Of a DNA stretch of 64,000 nucleotides, positions 57,063-64,000 are shown one piece after another. Source of the stretch: Microstegium vimineum (taxonomy: Eukaryota; Streptophyta; Magnoliopsida; Poales; Poaceae). The stretch lies in contig CM039119.1 in the NCBI GenBank assembly GCA_022036555.1, forward strand, positions 26,556,723 through 26,620,722, read 5' to 3'. Under the pieces are notes generated by a model, which was not told where the DNA came from, searched no databases, and was given only the letters and a program-made list of their open reading frames with translations. Position 1 is the first letter of the stretch, and each line of letters opens with the position of its first letter. Position numbers and translations under genes: made by a program.

Positions 57063-58120
57063 TGTTGACATCGTTTTTCGGCACGTGTCAAATGAACTAA
57101 AACTTGTGTTGATCGGTGGCTGTTTTCTATCGGCATCGGAAAGTTATCAGTCGAATTTGCCGATGAGAAAGAATGTTGCAGGAAAGATAAGTTTGTTGCC
57201 GATGGGGGGCGGATGATTCTTGCCAATAAGGGTTAATTGGTGAAATCAAGTCACCAGGACTGCAAAGTTGCCGATGTTGATTGCCGATGAGGAGATGTTG
57301 CCGATGCCGATTGACGATGAGGAGATGTTGCCGATGCCGATTGCCGATGAGGAGATGATGCAGATGGGCACAGAGTGATGTGGCGGTTGACGTCAGCAGA
57401 AGATTGTCGGTGGCTAAAGAAGGAAGTCGCGGATTGAAGGAATCTGCCGATGGAAAGTTTTCATCGAAGGAAGGACGTAAGGAAACTGGTGATTTTATAC
57501 CAGTATTGTTATGGAAGTCTGAGTCCGACTCTTGCACGAGTCGTTTATTTTCCTTTAAAATAGGGGTGTCTGTTTAGGAAAATAATATTGTTATTTGGGT
57601 CCGAATCCTACGCGAGTTAGTTATTTTCATTAAAGTAGGAGTTTTGTTTAGGAAAGGTACGAGTCGTGTCTCTGTACAACTCTCCATGCGAGAGTATAAA
57701 TATGTGCCCAAGGCCTGCGTGTAAAATATATCAATCATATCAAATCAAATCAATTTACTCTTATTCTACTTTTACTGCAATTTATCCTTTTTGCATTAGT
57801 CTTAGTTTATCTACGAGTTCTTCAAGCTTTGACGGGTTGCATCATCTTGATCTCCGTCAAAACCTTGTAAGTTTCGCGTGGGAGTACCTCTGAGCTTTGA
57901 CATCCGGGTGCATCGTTGTTGTCTCGTTCAACTCTGCTCTAGTTATCCTAATCAAGTCTGAGTCTTGGCATCCGGGCGTATCGTCGTTGCCCTGTTCGGA
58001 TTTTGTTCTAGTTATCGTCCTTGTCGATTAACTGGTCAAATCGACTGGCACACCCTCGGATATCGAATTTCGGGTATAAGCCCGAGGTGTTCACAGATCC
58101 TGACGCTTTTTGTGTCAACA
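57063..58120 (+). repeat. 3' LTR of E5
   Basis: 1058 bp. It contains 218 bp (57801-58018) that the 5' LTR lacks, with CATCCGGGTGCATCG and CATCCGGGCGTATCG as an internal near-repeat. TATA box at 57695-57702. Confidence 0.92.
57695..57702 (+). promoter_or_regulatory. TATA box, E5 3' LTR
   Basis: TATAAATA, same context as 46100-46107. Confidence 0.7.
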
Positions 58121-58531
58121 GACGTCACCTTACATTTATATGGAGTAGTCTATCTCTAATCTATGTGTTATTTATCTTTGAGCTTACACTTCAATATCTT
58201 TATTATTATTATGGCTTACCCCCTGCCGAAGCAAGTGACTATGTGATTGAGCTTTCTCATAAGTAATCATGTTTTGCAAGTACATCTCTAGTCTAAACCC
58301 TTGTTAGTTCATGCCATCAATGTTTGCTTTTCCTTTAGCAAAATTATAAATAACGATACCTGGAATTACTTCCTGGTGAAGTGCTACAATTGGTATTTTA
58401 TCTGTGCGCTTGTGGATAGAATAAATATAATTTCTAGAGAGCCTTTTACATTCATAAATACCACCGCACATTTCTAGCGCTATGTTGGGGATGACAACCC
58501 AGTATTCAAAGTGGTGTTAGAAATGTCAACA

Positions 58532-60031
58532 CTAATAATAAAGTGAAGAACTCTGAAGATAACTCTATGAAAATGATGAATTGTTGATCTGCCGTAATTC
58601 TTTTCAAGTACCTAGTTTTCAGCCTTGAATTCTCCCGAGTTTTGGACATAATTGTTTTGACATGAAGATTTGCTCTGAACCTGAAACTTGTGGGTTGCGA
58701 ATGCTTGAGCTAAGTCTAGGTAGCTGATAGGTATGATATGAGAAAGTTGAGCTACTGTTTATCTTGTTCCTAGCAATACTGGAATTCTGGAGAATTTATC
58801 TTTTGAAAATTAAAAATATTACATGATGAGTCTATGTATGACGAGAGCTTGAATTCCTACCACAGCCATATATGCATGCCTGGTAGATTAGGAAAACATT
58901 CACTATCATATTTACTGCTTGTATTTGCATTGAGTTTTGTCAAGCTTTGTTGACCCTTAGAGACTTGTCATGCTTTTAAAATCAAGATCACGTACACTCT
59001 ACTCATATATGCTACTTCTATCCTGGAAGTACGCATCCACATATATGCCATTCAAATCCACCAGAAAATGCTTTACTCCTACCTTAGGAGTAGGTAACCA
59101 AAAATATCCCAGTTCTCCACCTATCCATATATTTCATTACCACAGATGTAACTGCTCCAAAGATTTCCTTGTTATCATCTCTCAAAAGCTTTATTATAGA
59201 AACTTGTCAAAAAAATATAAAGAGAGTAAAATATGGACAAGTGTCCTATAAAAACAATGGGTACTTAGATGTCCGCCTCTCTAAAAAAAGCAATTCCAAG
59301 TTCTCTCAAAATTCCAAGTTCCAAAAGAGAGATGTATGTATATATGTATTCAAGGAGCAGAGTAGAATTAGGTTTCCATCATACACCCACATATATCCAC
59401 CATACACCATTATCCACCACATATCCACCCTCATACATCCACCATATATCCCATACACATGCACATCTTGATTTGATTGTATGCCCTATTTCTCTAGACC
59501 CATTGTTTGACTTTACAATATATGCTTTGCAAGTATGTATGCGTTGTTTCTCCCCACCTATGAACTCCATATATTGCCTTAGTTATAGGGTGAGAGAGAA
59601 AAGGCACATTGTTACTTTGCCAGTTCCAAACAATATTCTAAGAGAAGGCATAACACCATTGTTGCCTTGGTGAGGATCCATAAATACCACATATAGAGAG
59701 ACTTGAGAGGGTCATACAAAAGAGACTTTGAGTTTTATTTTGAAAACTTTGCAAAACTCCAGGATGAAGGTAAAGTGAAGAACTTGAGACATAGTACTTG
59801 GCTAGATCATTCTACTTTTCAATTACTCCGGACCCAAGTGATAGCTATAAGCCCCATGGTTAAAGGTAATATGGGTAAGTTTGAAAGTCAGAATAGTTTA
59901 CTCTAATCCAGAGGAGAATTCTTGTTTGAACGCATGTGTACCTTTAAGGTGTGAAAGCATTGTAGCAACTCCTGATCTATCATTGAGTTCATCTTTGCTC
60001 AGGCACGAGCAAAAGGTAAGCTTGTGGGAGT
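58532..60031 (+). other. Distal internal region of E2, non-coding
   Basis: Matches E1 31985-34127 but lacks about 715 bp (E1 32010-32730). 59385-59460 holds an irregular CATATCCACC-type expansion not seen in E1. It ends with the PPT CTTGTGGGAGT at 60021-60031, before the 3' LTR. No gene beyond the weak shared frame at 59269-59673. Confidence 0.65.
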
Positions 60032-61249
60032 TGTTGACGGTCCTTAAGTACCAATTTTAACCGTCAACTAAATAAGGAAAAGGATCTAATGAAACCCATA
60101 TCTAGAATTAGGGTTTATACTAACAGAATTCCACGAGTTTTGGTGAATGTCTGTTTCTGCAGGGGGTTATAAGGAAATACCAAGGAAAGGCCCACATGTC
60201 ATGTTTACATAGAGATAATTATCAACCGCACAATTTTCTGTACTCTAGAAGGTTCTAGGAGACACCAGAACGAATGGGAGGCGAAATGGGCCTGAAGCCC
60301 GGGTGCCCGCCCTAGCCCCTAGGGCGCCCGCCCTGCCCTTGTGGCCAATCAGCTTCCACTTCGCGGATTATGGTCCACCGCCTTTGAGGATCAATCTAAA
60401 CCACTCTCTTAAGGTCGGTTTGATCCGACGGTCCACGTTCATTTAAGGAGGCTATATAAGCAAGTCCCCTGACCCCTAAGGATCCATCTCATCTCATTAT
60501 TCTTCTCTAGAGCAAAAGCTAGTGTTTCAATTAGATGTAGAGAAGGAGAGAGATCCCTCTAGTTGTCTAGATCTAGTTCTTCTAGTTCTAGTTCATCTAG
60601 TGGTAATTAGAGGTGAGAGAGAGGAGGAGAGAGCTAGGAGGAGACGGATCTGTCAGATCTTCCTCAACATTGTACTTTTGCAGGATCTGGTTCGGAGCAA
60701 TCTCTAGGTTCTTCACTTATTATTTCTAAGTATCTTATTTCAGTTCTACTTTATTCTATTTACGGGATCTCTGCTCGCATCGAGTGCTCTAGTTTACAAT
60801 TGGAATTAGAGTAGTAAGCGATAGTGTAGACATGGTGTCTAGACTAGAGTTTACCTGAGTTTGCGCCCAATCCTATGGATAGTTGTGGTGGCCCCAGGGG
60901 TGACAGTTCTGTAAGGCCTTTGTAGTCCACCACGTTCGGGTTGGTATTTTCGTAGAGCTTTTGGCAGCCTCTCCCGAGTACCTTTTTCCCAGTCTTTATC
61001 GAGAGTCGGGAAGGTACTGTTGCTCCAAAGTAAGTAGAGTATCGTGGGCCTTTGATTAGATATCCCCCTTAGAAAACTCTAAAATATCTCTACCCAGTTA
61101 TCTTATCTATCCTTGGATGTTCTTAGTTCTTCTCTAGTACACTTCGTGTTCCCCGTGGAAATCGATACCCTTGGAATACTCATGGGTGAAAGCTACAACG
61201 GTATCCGTACGCTTGCGGATTTATGTGTTTGCTTTAAGAAATACCAACA
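60032..61249 (+). repeat. 3' LTR of E2
   Basis: 1218 bp, same length as its 5' partner and sharing its duplicated CTAGGGCGCCCG block. TATA box TATATAAG at 60453-60460. TSD GTAAG follows at 61250-61254. Confidence 0.9.
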
Positions 61250-61265
61250 GTAAGCTTGGGGGAGT
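61250..61265 (+). other. TSD and polypurine tract of E1
   Basis: GTAAG (second copy of the E2 TSD) plus CTTGGGGGAGT, the E1 PPT. These 16 bp are all that separates the 3' LTR of E2 from the 3' LTR of E1. Confidence 0.88.
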
Positions 61266-62461
61266 TGTTGACGGTCCTTAAGTACCAATTTTAACCGTCA
61301 ACTAAACAAGGAAATGGATCTAAATGAAACCAATAGCTAGAATTAGGGTTTATACTAACATAATTCCACAAGTTTTGGTGAATGTCTGTTTCTACAGGGG
61401 GTTATCAGGAAATACCAAGGAATGGCCCACATGTCATGTTTACATAGAGATAATTATCAACCGCACAATTTTTTGTACTCTAGAGGGTTCTAGGAGACAC
61501 CAGAACGAACGGGAAGTGGATCGGGCTCGGAGCTAGGGCGCCCGCCCTACTCCTGCGGCCAGTCAGCGTCATCTTCGTAGATCGTGCTCCACCACCTTTG
61601 AGGACCAATCTAAACCCATCGCTTAAGGTCAGTTTGATCTGACGGTTGACGTTCATTTGAGAAGGCTATATAAGCAAGGCCCCTGGACCCCTGTGGATCA
61701 TCTCATCTCATTATTCTTCTCCAGAGTAAAAGCTAGGGTTTCAATTATAGAGAAGGAGAGAGGTCCCTCTAGTTGTCTAGATCTAGTTCTTCTATTTCTA
61801 GCTCATCTAGTTGTAATTAGAGGTGAGAGAGAGCAGGAGAGAGCTAGGAGGAGCCGGATCTGTCGGATCTTCCTCAACATTGTACCTTTGCAGCATCTGG
61901 TTCTGAGCAATCTCTAGGTTCTTCATTTATTATTTCAAAGTATTTTATTTTAGTTCTTACTTTATTCTAGTTACGGGATCTCCGCTCGTATTGAGTACTC
62001 TAGTTTTCATGTGATTAGAGTAGTAAGCAATAGTGTAGACGTGGTGTCTAGACTAGAGTTTACCTGAGTTTGCGCCCAATCCTACGAATAGTTGTGGTAG
62101 CCCCAGAGGTGACAGCTTTGTAAGGCCTTTGTAGTCCACCACGTTCGGATTGGTGTTTCGTAGAGCTTTTGGTAGCCTCCCCCCGACTACCTTTTTCCTA
62201 GTCTTTGTCAAGAGTCAGGAAGGTACTGTTGCTCCAAAGTAAGTAGAGTGTTGTGGACCTTTGATTAGATAGAACCCCTTAGAAAACCCTAAAATCTCTC
62301 TACCCATTTATCTTATCTATCTTTGGACGTTCTTAGTTCTTCTCTAATACACTTCACGTTCCCAGTGGAAATCGATACCCTTTTGGAATACTCCCGGGTG
62401 AAAGCTACAGCGGTATCCGTGCGCTTGCGGATTTATCTGTGTGCGTTAAGAAATACCAACA
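61266..62461 (+). repeat. 3' LTR of E1
   Basis: 1196 bp, partner of 9638-10836. TATA box TATATAAG at 61667-61674. It ends ACCAACA before ATCAC. Confidence 0.9.
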
Positions 62462-62611
62462 ATCACTTGAAGAACATACAACATCAGCCACCTATATGAG
62501 CTCTCCTGCCATTCTATCGACAAAAAATGACCATGTTGATAATTTGAACGCGATGATTAATAGGTTTCCTGGTATGGAAAAGTTTACCACAACTTTGACA
62601 CTATTGATGAT
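62462..62611 (+). pseudogene. Helitron PIF1-type helicase fragment, 3' part
   Basis: It continues the frame cut at 9637: LEEHTTSATYMSSPAILSTK, then VDNLNAMINRFPG, the conserved (A/P)ILSTKN..V..LN stretch of Helitron helicases. One missing base near 62580 shifts the frame, after which VYHNFDTIDD continues the family pattern. The fragment ends at 62611, where the inverted E6-type end begins. Together the two pieces give about 90 codons. Confidence 0.82.
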
Positions 62612-64000
62612 TGAAGCATCTAGGCCCCATTGGTTTAGGCGATTAACGACAATGCTAGGTCACTATGACTAACGTGTGTTTTGCAGAGGCAAACTTGAGA
62701 AAGTTAAGTCATTAGTGATGCTAGATGAATGGGCTTAGGTGCTGTTTGGTTGGGGAAACTGTAACGTGATTTGATTACCGATGGTAACACATCCCTTTAC
62801 TGCTTGTTTGTTTCAGCCCTTCCGTAATCAAGTCCCACGGTTATCAGATACCAACCTATACAAATCTATTACCGCTCTCTCCCCAGCGTAATCAGATCGA
62901 TCGCAATTTGTTTTCGTCTCCCCTCGGCCCTGCGCCCTCGGGTCCGGCGCTCCGCCTTCGCCGGTGGCCTCGAGTCCGCACCTGGCGGCTTCGTCTTCGC
63001 CCCAAGCATAATCAGATCATGATTTGTCTTGGTCTCCCCTCAACCTCTTGTGCCTAGCAGCTCCACCTTCGCCAGTGGCCTTGGTCTCCCGCCAGGTGTG
63101 GCTGCACCTTCACCGATGCAGCTAGCACTGGGAGCAACTCCGTCGATGTGCCAACGGTTAGCTCGCTACTCCATGCCTGATACCTCCATACCATGGTGGC
63201 GTTGCCCTACAGACTATAGTTATCTACTTCCTCATCTATCCCCCTCTCTCGCTCCCACTCCATATCTCTGATTGCTTCTGGCTTTCCCATTACCGTTACA
63301 AGAGAAGTGAAACAAACAAAGTCCGTCTTCCCATGATTTGGTAACGTTACCATCGTAATCTATTTACGTTTGCGTTTGCATTACATTTCTTATCCAAACA
63401 CCGTCTTAATGGTATTCATGCCCCCAATATGGAATTCATTTTCGGTATTCAAAGGATGGAGTTTCAAGGTGAAGACTAGGCTAGGTCTTAGTGCCATGAG
63501 GTTGAGAAGGGCACTAAGTATAGACTAGGGATTTGTTTTTCCTTTGACTGTACTATCAAGGGGAGTATGAGGTTAGTAGCTTGACCTAGGAGAGTTTGGG
63601 AATGTCGATGTATGCACATTTGTCACAATGTGTCCTAGAGACCCTTCAAATGGCCCTTGATATGGTAGGAGAAAAACCCCTTCAAGAGACTTGATGAAAA
63701 GAGGTGAAGAACGGGGTGAAAAGAGCTCCAGACCAGTTAGCCTAGGAGGCGTCGGACCATTGGAAGAGGTCTGAGGTCTGACGGTCTTGCCTTAGGCAGA
63801 GCTCTGTGGAAGAGGCTCCGGACCACCTGTCCGGAGGGCTCCATACTAATCTTTATTAGTCCGGTGGCCTTGGAGTTGTGAGCGAGCCTGAGAGAAGGCT
63901 CCGGACTAGTCCGACGGTGCGTCCGAAGGCTAGTCCGATGGTGCTCAGCAGAAGATCGTTTCCATGCAGTAAGCTCCTAGGCTCCGGACCAGAGGCTCCA
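62612..64000. mobile_element. E6-type element, inverted, running off the window
   Basis: Starts TGAAGCATCTAGGCCCC, the reverse complement of the E6 right end (CCTAGATGCTTTCA) with one base lost, and matches it for about 75 bp (GATTAACGACAATGC, TCACTATGAC). It is interrupted by the Harbinger-like element. From about 63720 it becomes rich in TCCGGA motifs, as E6 is. Sequence between these parts is only loosely related to E6, so it may be another subfamily. No gene seen. Confidence 0.55.
62738..63405. mobile_element. PIF/Harbinger (Tourist-like) non-autonomous element
   Basis: 668 bp. Terminal repeats GGTGCTGTTTGG and, inverted, GACGGTGTTTGG (9 of 12 match), flanked by TTA on both sides (62735-62737 and 63406-63408), the Harbinger target duplication. 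The interior is GC-rich at 62930-63000 and has a repeated AATCAGATC word at 62888 and 63010. An open frame at 63029-63271 has no recognised domain. No transposase. Confidence 0.65.

Larger units (their letters stand above)
45481..58120 (+). mobile_element. Ty3/gypsy Tat-lineage element E5 with antisense gene
   Basis: LTRs 45481-46307 and 57063-58120 start TGTTGACATCG and end GTGTCAACA. The TSD GACGT is perfect (45476-45480 and 58121-58125). Order: LTR, PBS, gag, protease, RT, RNase H, archaeal-type RNase H, integrase, antisense plant-mobile-domain gene, PPT, LTR. The second RNase H and the absence of a chromodomain place it in the Tat group (Retand/RIRE2/Grande-like). The LTRs are very similar apart from two indels, so it is among the youngest insertions here, yet gag-pol already has several stops and the catalytic Glu of integrase is lost. 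Confidence 0.93.
44371..58531 (+). repeat. Solo LTR E4, split by E5
   Basis: Left part 44371-45480, right part 58126-58531, about 1.5 kb in all, flanked by perfect TSD CTAAT (44366-44370 and 58532-58536). It ends AATGTCAACA. Its start reads TATTGACGG, so the canonical TG has mutated to TA. Its first 450 bp share blocks with the E1/E2 LTRs (CCACAAGTTTTGGT, CACATGTCATGTTTACATAG, GGTTTGATCCGACGGTCCAC, GGCTATATAAG). It has no internal region or second LTR. A run of C occurs at 45282-45295. Confidence 0.85.
34128..61249 (+). mobile_element. LTR retrotransposon E2, same family as E1, nested in E1
   Basis: LTRs 34128-35345 and 60032-61249 (1218 bp each) start TGTTGACGG and end ACCAACA. The TSD GTAAG is perfect (34123-34127 and 61250-61254). 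E2 sits 11 bp upstream of the E1 3' LTR, right beside its purine tract. Its own internal DNA is about 5.6 kb: 35346-35437, 37147-38451, 41683-44370 and 58532-60031. The rest is E7, E8 and E4+E5. Like E1 it has a PBS, an unknown ORF and two protease remnants but no RT or integrase, so it needed help from another element to move. Confidence 0.9.
9638..62461 (+). mobile_element. LTR retrotransposon E1, split by nested insertions
   Basis: The two LTRs (9638-10836 and 61266-62461) start TGTTGA and end ACCAACA. Flanks are ATCAA (9633-9637) and ATCAC (62462-62466), a 4/5 TSD, and removing E1 restores the helicase frame. Its own DNA is about 8.6 kb: LTRs plus 10837-13720, 30882-34127 and 61250-61265. 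The rest is E3 (with Tekay copy 2 inside) and E2. The internal region has a tRNA-Asp-type PBS and Athila-like protease remnants but no RT, RNase H or integrase, so E1 appears to be a non-autonomous Ty3/gypsy derivative. Confidence 0.88.

Noticed and set aside
44371..58531. E4 as a full element with E5 gag-pol as its coding region
   Set aside because: E5 has its own LTRs, PBS and TSD (GACGT). What remains of E4 is LTR only.
59379..59470. CATATCCACC-type repeats as a CRISPR-like array
   Set aside because: Units are short, irregular and without unique spacers. This is a local microsatellite expansion in E2, and E1 lacks it.
9638..62461. One giant 52.8-kb retrotransposon
   Set aside because: Internal LTR pairs, TSDs and E1/E2 alignment show that only about 8.6 kb belong to E1. 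The rest is nested.

Overview
This window looks like plant intergenic DNA, most likely from a grass. That call rests on the transposon families and on the GC-rich Tekay-type LTRs with TATAAATA boxes. I see no intact host gene, rRNA, tRNA or CRISPR array. Almost every base belongs to a transposable element, and the elements are inserted into one another. Most boundaries below were read directly from LTR ends (TG...CA), 5-bp target-site duplications (TSDs), primer-binding sites (PBS) and purine tracts (PPT). Names E1-E8 are local labels.

Layout. Positions 1-2572 hold two LTR ends, a Ty1/copia gag-protease-integrase remnant (minus strand) and LTR-like non-coding DNA. Positions 2573-7614 are a truncated minus-strand Ty3/gypsy chromovirus of Tekay/Del type (copy 1). 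Positions 7615-9504 are an unclassified TGAAAG...CTTTCA element (E6) rich in TCCGGA motifs. A Helitron PIF1-type helicase fragment at 9505-9637 resumes at 62462-62611. Everything between is one stack of insertions inside that helicase.

The stack. E1 (9638-62461, LTRs of about 1.2 kb) inserted into the helicase. Inside E1 lies E3 (13721-30876, minus-strand chromovirus-like gypsy), and inside the 3' LTR of E3 lies Tekay copy 2 (14555-25085). A later deletion fused the leader of Tekay copy 2 to the E3 integrase. E2 (34128-61249), of the same family as E1, inserted 11 bp upstream of the E1 3' LTR with TSD GTAAG. E2 carries three solo LTRs: E7 (35438-37146, minus, TSD CCATC), E8 (38452-41682, TSD CTAAT) and E4 (44371-58531, TSD CTAAT). 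E4 was in turn hit by E5 (45481-58120, TSD GACGT), a Ty3/gypsy Tat-lineage element with two RNase H domains. The right edge holds a second E6-type end in inverted orientation (62612-64000), interrupted by a TTA-flanked Harbinger/Tourist-like element (62738-63405).

Coding content. E5 encodes gag, protease, reverse transcriptase, RNase H, archaeal-type RNase H and integrase on the plus strand. On the minus strand, between pol and its 3' LTR, it carries a five-exon gene for a plant-mobile-domain (aminotransferase-like) protein with a coiled-coil tail. Both Tekay copies carry an extra coiled-coil, acidic-tailed ORF upstream of gag. E1 and E2 lack reverse transcriptase and integrase but keep an unknown ORF and two tandem Athila-like protease remnants. 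All the large coding units contain stops or frameshifts, so mobility of any copy would need proteins from elsewhere.
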